The notes below the pieces were generated by a model. That model had not been told where the DNA came from. It made no database searches and was given only the letters and a program-made list of their open reading frames with translations. A stretch of 64,000 bases of DNA, from the NCBI GenBank assembly GCA_026400815.1, contig JAPLOI010000076.1, positions 1-64,000 of the forward strand, in the 5' to 3' direction. Shown here one piece after another: positions 42,910 to 50,715 of the stretch (positions are counted from its first letter, which is position 1; each line of letters begins with the position of its first letter). This DNA is from Alphaproteobacteria bacterium. GTDB lineage: Bacteria > Pseudomonadota > Alphaproteobacteria > Acetobacterales > Acetobacteraceae. A program made the translations under genes and the position numbers.

Positions 42910-43845
42910 ATGCTGAACCGCCGCACCGTCCTGGTGGCCCTCGGCGCCTCCACGGGCCTCGCCACCGCCGCCCGCGCCCAGGCCTGGAAGGCCCGCTACC
43001 CCGAAATCGTCCTCGCCGTCGTCCCGGCCGAGAACGCCTCGGGCGTCACCGACCGCATGGGCCCGTTCGTTGCCTACCTCTCGCGCGAACTCGGCACCAA
43101 GGTCACCCTGCGCATCGCCAACGACTACGCCGCGGTGATCGAGGGCCAGCGCGCCGGCAACATCCATATCGGCGTCTACGGCCCCGCCTCCTTCGCCCGC
43201 GCCCGCCTCACCGGCGTCAAGACCGATGCCTTCGTCATCGACGTGAACGGCGACGGCACCAAGGGCTACAACTCGGTCTTCTACGTGCTGGCCAAGTCGC
43301 CGTACCAGAAGATCGAGGACCTGCGCGGCAAGAACGCCGGCATGGTCGATCCCAACTCCACCTCCGGCTACTCCATGCCGATGTTCGCCCTGAACCAGCT
43401 CGGCATTCCCGATGCCAGCAAGTTCTTCGGCCGCATCCAGAGCACCGGCAGCCACGAGAACGCCGTCATCGCCCTCGCCCAGGGCACGGTGGACGTCGCC
43501 ACCAACTGGTGGAACGCCGACGACGACAGCAACCTCACCCGCATGCTGAACAAGGGCATGCTCAAGCACGCCGACGGCAAGCTGATGACCAAGGACGATT
43601 TCCGCATCGTGCTGAAGTCGCCGCTGATCATCAACTCGCCCACCGCCATGCTGTCGGATATGCCGGACGACCTGAAATCCGCCATCCGCACCGCGTATCT
43701 CCAGGCCGCCACCAAGGACGAGGCCGCCTTCAAGCGCCTCACCGACGGCAAGGCCCGCCCCTGGGAAGCCGTGGACAACGCCGCCTACGACGACACGATC
43801 AAGCTGATCCAGTTCGTGGACCAGCTGCGCCGCCGCTCGTCCTGA
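42910..43845 (+). CDS. phnD: Phosphonate-binding periplasmic protein PhnD
   Basis: A 311-residue binding protein with a signal region that begins MLNRRTVLVALGAST, resembling a twin-arginine-like or Sec leader, cut near AAARAQ. PhnD signatures are VVPAENASGVTDRMGPFVAYL, HIGVYGPASFARA, VDPNSTSGYSMPMF and ATNWWNADDDSNL. It binds phosphonates for PhnC-PhnE. An intercistronic stem-loop follows at 43854-43881. Confidence 0.9.
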   Translation: MLNRRTVLVALGASTGLATAARAQAWKARYPEIVLAVVPAENASGVTDRMGPFVAYLSRELGTKVTLRIANDYAAVIEGQRAGNIHIGVYGPASFARARLTGVKTDAFVIDVNGDGTKGYNSVFYVLAKSPYQKIEDLRGKNAGMVDPNSTSGYSMPMFALNQLGIPDASKFFGRIQSTGSHENAVIALAQGTVDVATNWWNADDDSNLTRMLNKGMLKHADGKLMTKDDFRIVLKSPLIINSPTAMLSDMPDDLKSAIRTAYLQAATKDEAAFKRLTDGKARPWEAVDNAAYDDTIKLIQFVDQLRRRSS

Positions 43846-43853
43846 TCGGTTCC

Positions 43854-43881
43854 GCCGGCGGCACCCCTGGGTGCTGCCGGC
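43854..43881 (+). promoter_or_regulatory. Intercistronic stem-loop phnD-phnE
   Basis: A 12-bp stem (GCCGGCGGCACC with its near-complement, one G-U pair) closes a CCTG loop just after the phnD stop. There is no T run. Its place mirrors the hairpins after pstS and after the sugar-binding gene. Confidence 0.6.
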
Positions 43882-43906
43882 CCTCTCCCTGCATGCCGGA
43901 ACCGCA

Positions 43907-44806
43907 ATGACCGCCTCCACCACGGCGAACCACACCGTCACCGTGCTGCCCGATCCGCAGCTCGCCCCGCTGATGCGCGCCTATGGCGAGGCGATGGCCG
44001 CCAAGCGCCGCCAGCTCATCCTCGGCGCCGTGCTGTTCACCATCGCCCTCGCTTTGGCCCTCCTGGGCGCGGAGGTCGATCTCGGCACGCTCTGGGCCAA
44101 GATCGGCAATTTCACCAGCTACTTCACCCGCCTCGCCCATCTGGATAACGGCGCCTCCGTGCTGTCAGACCCCGCCGAGTGGTTCTGGGGCCTGCGCAAA
44201 TGGTCGCTGCTGCTCGGCGAAACCCTGCTCATCGCCTATGTCGGCACCATCACCGGCGCGGCCTTCGCCTTCTGCCTCTGCTTCCTCTGCACGCCCGGCC
44301 TGATGCCCTTCCCCTGGGTCCGCGCCGCCACACGCCGCGTGCTGGAATTCGCCCGCACCGTGCCGGAAATCGTCTTCGCGCTGATTTTCGTGGTCGCCTT
44401 CGGCCTCGGCCCCGTTCCCGGCGTGCTCGCCGTCGCCATCCACACCACCGGCGCGCTCGGCAAGCTCTTCGCCGAGGTGGTCGATAACATCGACGCGAAC
44501 CCCGTCGAAGGCGTGCGCAGCAGCGGCGGCACCTGGTTCGCCCAGGTGCGCTTCGGCGCCGTGCCCCAGGTACTCTCCAACTTCGTCAGCTACACGCTGC
44601 TGCGCTTCGAGATCAACGTGCGCGGCGCTGCCGTCATGGGCTTCGTCGGCGCCGGCGGCATCGGCGAGGAACTCATCACCGCCATCCGCAAATTCTTCTA
44701 CGCCGATGTCAGCGCCATCCTGCTGCTGATCATGGTCTGCGTGGTGGTGATCGACCTCATCTCCGAACGCGTCCGCCACCGCCTGCTCGCCTTGGAATCC
44801 CGCTGA
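43907..44806 (+). CDS. phnE: Phosphonate ABC transporter permease PhnE (first)
   Basis: A 299-residue inner-membrane permease. The hydrophobic helices surround the loop VEGVRSSGGTWFAQVRFGAVP and GFVGAGGIGEELITAI, both typical of PhnE. The ATG at 43907 has GGAA just upstream. Its stop overlaps the ATG of the second permease by 1 nt (TGATG). Paired PhnE subunits are common in alphaproteobacterial phosphonate importers. Confidence 0.9.
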   Translation: MTASTTANHTVTVLPDPQLAPLMRAYGEAMAAKRRQLILGAVLFTIALALALLGAEVDLGTLWAKIGNFTSYFTRLAHLDNGASVLSDPAEWFWGLRKWSLLLGETLLIAYVGTITGAAFAFCLCFLCTPGLMPFPWVRAATRRVLEFARTVPEIVFALIFVVAFGLGPVPGVLAVAIHTTGALGKLFAEVVDNIDANPVEGVRSSGGTWFAQVRFGAVPQVLSNFVSYTLLRFEINVRGAAVMGFVGAGGIGEELITAIRKFFYADVSAILLLIMVCVVVIDLISERVRHRLLALESR

Positions 44807-45651
44807 TGCGCGACATTTTCCTCGCCGACCAGGCCGGCATCGCCGCGCGCCATGCCGCCGTGCTGCGCCCGAACATCACCACACGCCTCATGGTCACCGG
44901 CGGCATCGCCGCCGCCATCGCGCTCTACCTCGCCGGCCTCGTCCTGCTCGGCTTCTCGCCCGCGCGCATCCTCGCCGGGCTGTACCGCCTGGGCGACATC
45001 ATCCCGCTCATGATGCCGCCCATCCCCGCCAGCTGGGCCCGCACCGAGATCTACCTGGATGCCCTCGGCCAAACCCTGGCCATCGCCTTCCTCGGCACCA
45101 TGGCCGCCGCCATCCTCGCCATCCCGCTTGGCTTCCTTGCCGCACGCAACATCGTCGCCAGCCGCGTCGTCCACTTCCTCACCCGCCGCTCGCTGGATGC
45201 CGGGCGCAGCATCGATACGCTGATCTGGGCACTTATCTGGATCAACGTCGTCGGCCTCGGCCCCTTCGCCGGCGCGCTCGCCATCATGTCGTCAGACCTG
45301 TTCAGCTACGCCAAGCTCATGAGCGAGGCGATCGAAACCGCCGATCGCCGCCCGGTCGAAGGCGTGCTGGCCTCCGGCGGCTCCCGCCTCCAATCCATCC
45401 GCTTCGGCATCGTGCCCCAGGTACTGCCGGTCCTCGCCAGCCAGGTGCTCTACTACTTCGAAAGCAACACCCGCTCCGCCACCATCATCGGCATCGTCGG
45501 CGCCGGCGGCATCGGCCTCGTGCTCTCCGAACAGATCCGCGTGCTGGAATGGAACGAGGCCGCCGCCATCATCCTCATGGTGCTCGTCACCGTGGCGATC
45601 ATCGACGCGATCTCGGAACGACTGCGGGCGATGATTATCGGAAGGAAGTAA
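44806..45651 (+). CDS. phnE2: Phosphonate ABC transporter permease PhnE (second)
   Basis: A 281-residue permease, paralogous to the previous one: VEGVLASGGSRLQSIRFGIVP and GIVGAGGIGLVLSEQI correspond to the same loop and motif. It is translationally coupled to the first phnE. A half copy of the nested palindromic repeat begins 6 nt after its stop. No C-P lyase genes follow; phosphonate breakdown must be encoded elsewhere or by other enzymes. Confidence 0.9.
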   Translation: MRDIFLADQAGIAARHAAVLRPNITTRLMVTGGIAAAIALYLAGLVLLGFSPARILAGLYRLGDIIPLMMPPIPASWARTEIYLDALGQTLAIAFLGTMAAAILAIPLGFLAARNIVASRVVHFLTRRSLDAGRSIDTLIWALIWINVVGLGPFAGALAIMSSDLFSYAKLMSEAIETADRRPVEGVLASGGSRLQSIRFGIVPQVLPVLASQVLYYFESNTRSATIIGIVGAGGIGLVLSEQIRVLEWNEAAAIILMVLVTVAIIDAISERLRAMIIGRK

Positions 45652-45656
45652 GAACC

Positions 45657-45695
45657 CTTCTTTTTCTGAAGAAAAAGAAGCAAAAAGACTTTCCA
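45657..45695. repeat. Nested palindromic element, half copy D
   Basis: Only the CTTCTTTTTC-TGAA hairpin and the following CAAAAAGACTTTCC are present, directly after the phnE2 stop. The inner stem and the GTTCTTTTTT arm are missing, cut off by the first GGCGGAAC hairpin. Confidence 0.75.
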
Positions 45696-45716
45696 ACTCC
45701 GCACGCCACCACCTCG

Positions 45717-45745
45717 CGTGGGGCGGAACGCGAAGCGGTTCCGCC
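45717..45745. repeat. GGCGGAAC hairpin repeat, copy 1
   Basis: GGCGGAAC, a GCGAAGC-like loop, then GTTCCGCC. A near-identical unit occurs at 45877 and 45999, each preceded by CGTRGGG. Confidence 0.75.
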
Positions 45746-45757
45746 ATCCCGGCACCT

Positions 45758-45865
45758 CGCCTTTCCTTCCGCGCCAGCGTCGTCGCCTTCCTCGCCTCCC
45801 CGCTCGCCATGTGGCTCACCGCCCAGGTCATCGCCGTCAGCGGCGGCCAAGGCTTCGCCCGCTAA
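45758..45865 (+). pseudogene. C-terminal fragment of a short-chain dehydrogenase gene
   Basis: In one frame the last 32 codons before TAA (45767-45865) read FRASVVAFLASPLAMWLT then AQVIAVSGGQGFAR. This is the standard end of SDR-family oxidoreductases (FLAS..ASYVTGQVIAVDGG pattern). The Rossmann fold, the catalytic Tyr-Lys and the start are absent; a repeat hairpin lies where upstream coding sequence should be. It is a remnant. Confidence 0.7.
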
Positions 45866-45876
45866 CCCCTCCACCC

Positions 45877-45905
45877 CGTAGGGCGGAATGCGAAGCAGTT
45901 CCGCC
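45877..45905. repeat. GGCGGAAC hairpin repeat, copy 2
   Basis: Same unit as at 45717, with two changes (AATGCG, AGCAGTT) that keep most of the stem. Confidence 0.75.
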
Positions 45906-45927
45906 ACCCAACGCGCGGCACAAAACC

Positions 45928-46135
45928 AAGAAAGAAAGCGGCCACAGAGACACAGAGGCACCGAGAAGCAAGCCAAGGGAGAAGAAAAAAACCCGCCGCG
46001 TAGGGCGGAACGCGAAGCGGTTCCGCCAACCCATCTCCACCCTAATCCCCGCCACGTATCAGAATCGTCCCCTTCTCCCTTGCCTTACTCCTCTGTGCCT
46101 CTGTGTCTCTGTGGCCAGTTTCTTTCTTCCTTACT
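45928..46135. repeat. CACAGAG-type palindromic element, copy 3
   Basis: Left arm (45928-45970) carries GGCCACAGAGACACAGAGGC; right arm (about 46088-46135) carries GCCTCTGTGTCTCTGTGGCC, its exact complement. The outer AAGAAAGAAA and TTTCTTTCTT also pair. A GGCGGAAC hairpin sits in the loop. Confidence 0.85.
45999..46027. repeat. GGCGGAAC hairpin repeat, copy 3
   Basis: Identical in its core to copy 1. It lies inside the loop of the larger CACAGAG palindrome, suggesting a later insertion. Confidence 0.75.
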
Positions 46136-46220
46136 TCCTTCCCGGCCCCGACGCGCCCCCCGACTACGTACGTAAAGAAAGCCCTTCCCATCCTAACAAA
46201 CGTTAGATATATTCCTCCTC

Positions 46221-46600
46221 ATGACATCCCATCCCCCCTCCCTCGCCGAGCACTTCGCCGGCCTGCGCGCTGCGCTCCAGCCGCAGACAGGAGAATTGCG
46301 CCCGCACGCCGGCGCGCTGGATGTCATGCTGCTCACCCTCCTCTCCGCCCTGCTCGGCCGCCTGGTGCGCCTCGCCCGCGCCTGGCACCCCGCCCCCACG
46401 CAGGAGGGCTCCGACCAGGAGGCCCAAGCCCCCCTCTTCCCCGTCGCCCTGCTCTACCTCTTCGGCCCCCGCCGTAACCGTGGCATGCGCTCCCACGCCC
46501 GAACCACGCCCATCGCCCGCCCCCGCACCGCCCGCGCCCCGCCTTTTCCAAAGCGCAGCCAAACGGCGTCCACCCACACCCCACACAGCAAAACGGCCCC
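46221..46600 (+). pseudogene. Doubtful small gene or remnant
   Basis: An open frame from ATG 46221 begins MTSHPPSLAEHFAGLRAAL and includes a hydrophobic LDVMLLTLLSALLGRLVRLA stretch. It has no ribosome binding site, loses any protein-like character after ~80 codons, and stays open through the terminator and into the 3' end of the opposite-strand dehydrogenase gene. It may be a small gene that has lost its stop. Confidence 0.25.
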
Positions 46601-46611
46601 AACCGGGGCCG
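46589..46611 (-). terminator. Terminator of the hydroxyacid dehydrogenase gene
   Basis: On the minus strand a 7-bp stem (CGGCCCC, GGTT loop, GGGGCCG) is followed by TTTTGC. It lies about 40 nt after the dehydrogenase stop codon. Confidence 0.6.
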
Positions 46612-46651
46612 CGATGCGACGTCTATTTTATTACGATATCAACTCGTTCCA

Positions 46652-47704
46652 TTATCGCGCAGGCGTAAACCCGAACACCTTCTCGAACCGCTTCGCAAAC
46701 GCCGGCCAAACCTCCGGGTTCAGCACCCGCGTCGCCGGCTTGCCGTCCAGGATGTCCAAGATCTGCTGTGCGGCGATCCGCCCCATCTGCTCCCGGCTCT
46801 CCCGCGTCACCCCCGCCGTGTGCTGGCTCACGATCACGTTGTCCAGCGTCAGCAGCGGATGCTCCAGCGGCGGCGGCTCGCGGGCCCACACATCCAGCCC
46901 GGCGCCGGCGATCTTCCCCGCCTTCAGCACCTCGTACAGCGCCGCCTCGTCATGAATCCCGCCGCGCGCCGTGGTGATGAAATAGGCCGAAGGCTTCATC
47001 CGCGCGAACTGCGCCGCCCCCACCATCCCCAGCGTCTCCTTGGTGCGCGGGCAGTTCACGCTCACATAATCTGCCTCGCCGCACAGCGTATCCAGATCCA
47101 CCTTCTCCGCCCCGCGCGCAGTCATCTGCTCGGCCGTCAGGTACGGGTCATAGGCGATCACCCGCATCCGGAACGCCACCCGGCACAGCTCCGCCAGCCG
47201 CGTGCCCACATGCCCCATCCCGATGATGCCGATCGTCTTGTCCAGCGCATTGCGCCCGATATAGGCCGCCCGGTCGAACACCAGCTCGCGCCGCATCGCC
47301 CGGTCGATCTCGCCGATCCGCTTGGTCAGGTTCAGCAGCAGCGCCAACGCATGCGTCGCCACCCCTTCCGCATTGCCGCCCGCCTGGTTCACCGCCAGCA
47401 CGCCCGCGGCCGTGCAGGCATCGACATCGATGGTGTCGTAGCCGGCCCCGTTGCTGCTCACCACCAGCAGGTTCGGGCAGCGCGCCAGGAAGTCCGGATG
47501 CGCGAAGAACTCCGGCGCCAGCTCGTCCCGGCTCGCGCCGATCTGGAACGCGTGCGCCGCCTCCAGCACCGGCGCCACCGCGGCGGCCGGCGAGTCGTTC
47601 TCCAGCTTGTCCAGCCGCACGTCCGGCCGGGCCTCCATCATCTCGTTGAACACGGTATGCGCGACATATTTCACATAGAAGACGCGCTTGGTATTGGCGG
47701 CCAT
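46652..47704 (-). CDS. D-2-hydroxyacid dehydrogenase, NAD-dependent
   Basis: A 350-residue D-isomer-specific 2-hydroxyacid dehydrogenase. The NAD-binding motif is GIIGMGHVGTRLAELC; catalytic residues are the arginine in TTARGGIHDEAAL, the glutamate in REPPPLEHPLL, and the histidine in SQHTAGVTRES. It reduces or oxidises a 2-oxo/2-hydroxy acid such as hydroxypyruvate or glyoxylate. The N-terminal ~100 residues are the substrate domain. The ATG at 47704 has GGAAAG 7 nt upstream; an earlier in-frame ATG at 47776 lacks support. Confidence 0.88.
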   Translation of the reverse strand: MAANTKRVFYVKYVAHTVFNEMMEARPDVRLDKLENDSPAAAVAPVLEAAHAFQIGASRDELAPEFFAHPDFLARCPNLLVVSSNGAGYDTIDVDACTAAGVLAVNQAGGNAEGVATHALALLLNLTKRIGEIDRAMRRELVFDRAAYIGRNALDKTIGIIGMGHVGTRLAELCRVAFRMRVIAYDPYLTAEQMTARGAEKVDLDTLCGEADYVSVNCPRTKETLGMVGAAQFARMKPSAYFITTARGGIHDEAALYEVLKAGKIAGAGLDVWAREPPPLEHPLLTLDNVIVSQHTAGVTRESREQMGRIAAQQILDILDGKPATRVLNPEVWPAFAKRFEKVFGFTPAR

Positions 47705-47835
47705 GGAGTATCTTTCCGGCTCGTTGGGACGTCCCGCCACGCTACACCCCACAGCCGCGCCTGCAAACGCACCCACCCTGGCCGCGGCCGCCGAACCGCG
47801 CTAATCCACCCGCCAATCTACGAAGGACCAGCCCC

Positions 47836-48093
47836 ATGGCAGCCGCAAACACCACCACGATCACGCTCGAAGAGAACGAGGTCGCCCTGATCATCGGCGA
47901 GGAAGACGGCGCCATGTCCGTCCGCGTCGTCTCCGCCACCGAAGTCGCCGACGACGCCGACGACATCGGCGCCGCCCCGGAAATCGTGCTGGCGCTCGCC
48001 ATGCGCCTGCTCAAGGACCCCGAGTTCCACGACGACGTCCTGGAATGGTACTACGCCCAGGACGACGACGAAGACGAGGGGAAGCAGGCCTAG
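47836..48093 (+). CDS. Small acidic protein of unknown function
   Basis: An 85-residue, strongly acidic protein (many Asp/Glu, C-terminal DDDEDEGKQA). I do not recognise a domain. It has no signal peptide or membrane segment. AAGGA lies 8 nt before the ATG, and the frame ends in a 4-nt overlap with the stop of the convergent GST gene. The middle (EIVLALAMRLLKDPEFHDDV) is likely helical. Compact gene fit and a good start support it as real. Confidence 0.65.
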   Translation: MAAANTTTITLEENEVALIIGEEDGAMSVRVVSATEVADDADDIGAAPEIVLALAMRLLKDPEFHDDVLEWYYAQDDDEDEGKQA

Positions 48094-48710
48094 TCCCCAC
48101 GCAGCGCGAAGGCGGCCTTGGCCGCCGGGCGCGCCAGGGCGGCCGCGTACCACTCCCGCACCGCCGGCTTGTCCAGCAGCGCCTCGGGGTTCATGCGCAG
48201 GTAGAACACGCAGCAGGCCAGGTTGAGGTCGGCCACCGTGAACCGCCCGCCCATCACGAACCCGCCGCCCTTGGCCAGCACCGCCTCCAGCACCAGCAAC
48301 GGCGCCTGCACCTGCTGCAGCGCCGCCGCCTTCAGCCCCGGCACCCGGTCCGGCTCCGGCAGCATGAAGGTATGGTACATCGCCTGCGCCGCCGGCGGCT
48401 CCAGCTCGGTCGCCGCCCACACCGTCCACATCGTGGCCAGACTTTCCTCGGCCAGCCCCGCCGGCGCGATCGGCCCGCCATGCTTGCGCGCCAAATGCAG
48501 GTTGATCGCCATGGATTCCCACAGCACCAGCCCGTCGTCATCGATGAACGGCACATGCCCGTTCGGGTTGATGGCCAGGAACTCGGGGCTGCGAGACCCG
48601 TCCGCCCCCGGCGCCACCTCGATCATCTCATAGGGAATGCCGAGCTCGTGGCACATCCACAGGGTACGGATCGCGCGCGAACGGGGAATGCCGTAGATCT
48701 TCAGCGCCAT
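48090..48710 (-). CDS. Glutathione S-transferase family protein
   Basis: A 206-residue cytosolic GST. The N-terminal thioredoxin-like domain (MALKIYGIPRSRAIRTLWMC) has the ESMAI glutathione-binding motif in LVLWESMAINLHLARKHG, and the C-terminal helical domain includes GGRFTVADLNLAC. The SRA region replaces the usual catalytic Ser/Cys/Tyr context, so the class is not certain. GGAGG lies 6 nt before the ATG at 48710. Confidence 0.87.
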   Translation of the reverse strand: MALKIYGIPRSRAIRTLWMCHELGIPYEMIEVAPGADGSRSPEFLAINPNGHVPFIDDDGLVLWESMAINLHLARKHGGPIAPAGLAEESLATMWTVWAATELEPPAAQAMYHTFMLPEPDRVPGLKAAALQQVQAPLLVLEAVLAKGGGFVMGGRFTVADLNLACCVFYLRMNPEALLDKPAVREWYAAALARPAAKAAFALRGD

Positions 48711-48763
48711 GGAAACCTCCTGGATAGGCGCCGAAGGTAGCGCCCCGGGCGCCCGGCCGGAAG

Positions 48764-49768
48764 TCAGCCGTGCAGCGCATCCCCCACCGCACGCCGCAGC
48801 GCCACGATGCCGCTCTCGGTGTGGCGGGAAGGATGCACCCGGTTGGTCAGCAACACCCAGGCGCGCCGGCGGTCCAGGTCGATCCACAGCCCGGTGCCGG
48901 TGAACCCGGTATGCCCGATCACCGAAGCCGGGCAGCGATCGCCCGCCGGCCAGCCCGGCGTGGCCAACTGCCAGCCGAGCCCACGCCGCACGCCCTGGAT
49001 TACATTCTGCTCGGTGCGCAGCGCGGCGATGCTCGCCGGCGACAACAGCCCGTCCTCCATCATCGCCCGCGCGAAGCCCAGCAGCGCCGCGGCGGTGCCG
49101 AACAACCCGGCATGCCCGGCCGCCCCGCCCATGGCGAAGGCGTTCTCGTCATGCACCTCGCCCCGCATCACCCGCCCACGCCAGCTGCAGCGCTCGGTGG
49201 CCGCGCAATCCGCCGGATCGGGCCGGAACGTGAAGCCGGGCGGTAGCGCCTGCTCCGCCAGCGTCAGGCCGGTCAGCCGCTCGATGGCGATGCCAAGAAG
49301 TAGAAAGTTGTTGTCGCTGTAGGCCGGTGGGCAGTGCCGCCATTCCCGCTGCAGGATGAAGGCCCGCAGCGTCTGCGGATCCTGGCCATAGGTATAAAGT
49401 GGCTCCACCGCCGGCAGATGGGTGGCATGGGCCAGGCACTGCCGGAAGGTCAGCCTGCGCTCCGCCGCGCCGGCCACGTCGTATTGCCGCAGATCGGGAA
49501 TGGCCACCGACAGAGGATCATCAAGCCCGATCCGCCCCTGCTCCACCAGCCGCAGGATGGCGGTGGTGGTGAGCACCACCTTGGTGAGCGAGGCGAGGTC
49601 AAAAACGGTCCCCTCGCGCATCGCCACCCGCTCAGGCTCGATCACGGCATGGCCGGTGGCACGCAAAGTGGTGCGGCCATCCTCCAGCAGGCCGAGCACG
49701 GCGCCGGGAATGCGGGCGCTGTCGATGGCCGCCTGGATCGGGGCGAAGGCGCAGTCGAACTGGGTCAT
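48764..49768 (-). CDS. Serine hydrolase, class C beta-lactamase/PBP fold
   Basis: A 334-residue penicillin-binding-type serine hydrolase. The nucleophile motif is SLTK in FDLASLTKVV, the second motif is YSDNNF, and HTGFTG takes the KTG place. It has no signal peptide, so it acts in the cytoplasm or is held there. Its start overlaps the stop of the upstream ATPase gene (ATGA), placing it last in the anmK-dppD-dppF operon. A role in trimming muropeptides or their esters is inferred from context only. Confidence 0.83.
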   Translation of the reverse strand: MTQFDCAFAPIQAAIDSARIPGAVLGLLEDGRTTLRATGHAVIEPERVAMREGTVFDLASLTKVVLTTTAILRLVEQGRIGLDDPLSVAIPDLRQYDVAGAAERRLTFRQCLAHATHLPAVEPLYTYGQDPQTLRAFILQREWRHCPPAYSDNNFLLLGIAIERLTGLTLAEQALPPGFTFRPDPADCAATERCSWRGRVMRGEVHDENAFAMGGAAGHAGLFGTAAALLGFARAMMEDGLLSPASIAALRTEQNVIQGVRRGLGWQLATPGWPAGDRCPASVIGHTGFTGTGLWIDLDRRRAWVLLTNRVHPSRHTESGIVALRRAVGDALHG

Positions 49769-50715
49769 GCGGGCTCGTACAGATGGCAGGCGGTTTCGCG
49801 CGGCCCGTGCGGCGTGGCGCGGCGGAGAAGCTCGGGCCGGGTGGCGCTGCAGCCCGGCAGCGCGTGCCGGCAGCGCGCAGCGAAGGCGCAGCCTGGCGGG
49901 GGGTTGGTGGGGTCCGGCAGGTCGCCTTCGAGCAGGATGCGCTCGCGCCTGGGTGCCCCCGGCGGTTGCGGCACGGCGGAGAGCAGGGCCTGGGTGTAGG
50001 GGTGGGCCGGCTGGTCGAACAGCTCGGCGGCCGGGCCGATCTCCACGATGCGGCCGAGATACATCACCGCGATGCGCTGGCTCACATGCCGCACCACCGA
50101 AAGGTCGTGGCTGATGAACAGCATGGCCAGGCCCAGCCGGCGCTTGAGGTCGGCAATGAGGTTGATGATCTGGGACTGGATGGAAACATCCAGCGCCGAG
50201 ACCGGCTCGTCCGCCACCAGCAGCTTCGGCGAGAGGGCAAGCGCACGGGCAATGGCGATGCGCTGGCGCTGGCCGCCGCTGAACTCGTGGATATAGCGGC
50301 GGCCGGAATCGGGCGGCAATCCCACGAGATCCAGCAGTTCCGCCACGCGCTGCTCACGGTTCGGCAGGCCGTGGATGGTCAGCGGCTCGCCGATCAGGGT
50401 GGCAACGCGATGGCGCGGATTGAGCGCGCCAAACGGGTCCTGGAACACGATCTGCATCTCCCGCCGCGCCCGACGCAACGCGGCACCGGAAAGAGCGCGC
50501 AGATCCTGGCCCTGGAACAGGATCTCGCCAGCGGTCGGCTCGGTGAGGCGCAGCACGGCACGGCCGAGGGTGGATTTGCCGCAACCGGATTCACCGACGA
50601 TGCCGAGCACTTCGGACTCCGCCAGGGTGAAGCTGACATCCTCCAGCGCCCGCAACGTGGCGGTGGGGGTGCGGTAGTGGACGGTGAGGTGGCGGGCTTC
50701 CAGCAAGGGCGTCAT
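49765..50715 (-). CDS. Peptide ABC transporter ATPase, DppF/OppF-like
   Basis: A 316-residue ABC ATPase of the oligopeptide class. Walker A is GESGCGKST, the signature is FSGGQRQR, Walker B is LLVADEPVSALD, and the C-terminal extension has the cysteine cluster C(A)FAARCRHALPGC that binds an iron-sulfur cluster in some members. It overlaps both neighbours by 4 nt (ATGA). It should pair with the DppD-like ATPase and the DppB/DppC permeases of the divergent operon. Confidence 0.88.
   Translation of the reverse strand: MTPLLEARHLTVHYRTPTATLRALEDVSFTLAESEVLGIVGESGCGKSTLGRAVLRLTEPTAGEILFQGQDLRALSGAALRRARREMQIVFQDPFGALNPRHRVATLIGEPLTIHGLPNREQRVAELLDLVGLPPDSGRRYIHEFSGGQRQRIAIARALALSPKLLVADEPVSALDVSIQSQIINLIADLKRRLGLAMLFISHDLSVVRHVSQRIAVMYLGRIVEIGPAAELFDQPAHPYTQALLSAVPQPPGAPRRERILLEGDLPDPTNPPPGCAFAARCRHALPGCSATRPELLRRATPHGPRETACHLYEPA

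Larger units (their letters stand above)
45652..46651. other. Repeat-rich 1-kb island
   Basis: This stretch holds, in order, a half copy of the nested palindromic element (45657-45695), three GGCGGAAC...GTTCCGCC hairpins (45717-45745, 45877-45905, 45999-46027), the 3' end of a short-chain dehydrogenase gene (about 45758-45865), a CACAGAG-type palindrome (45928-46135) that encloses the third hairpin, and a doubtful small frame from 46221. It looks like a site where repeats and gene debris accumulate. Confidence 0.7.

Noticed and set aside
45717-46027. CRISPR array
   Set aside because: The three similar units are hairpins spaced irregularly (160 and 122 bp) with no uniform spacers and no cas gene.
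46203-46586. Minus-strand frame of 127 codons in the repeat island
   Set aside because: Gly/Glu/Ala-rich shadow with no domain and no start signal, opposite another doubtful frame.
45652-46651. Insertion sequence or phage remnant
   Set aside because: No transposase or integrase fragment could be read in any frame; only small palindromic repeats and one SDR stump are present.
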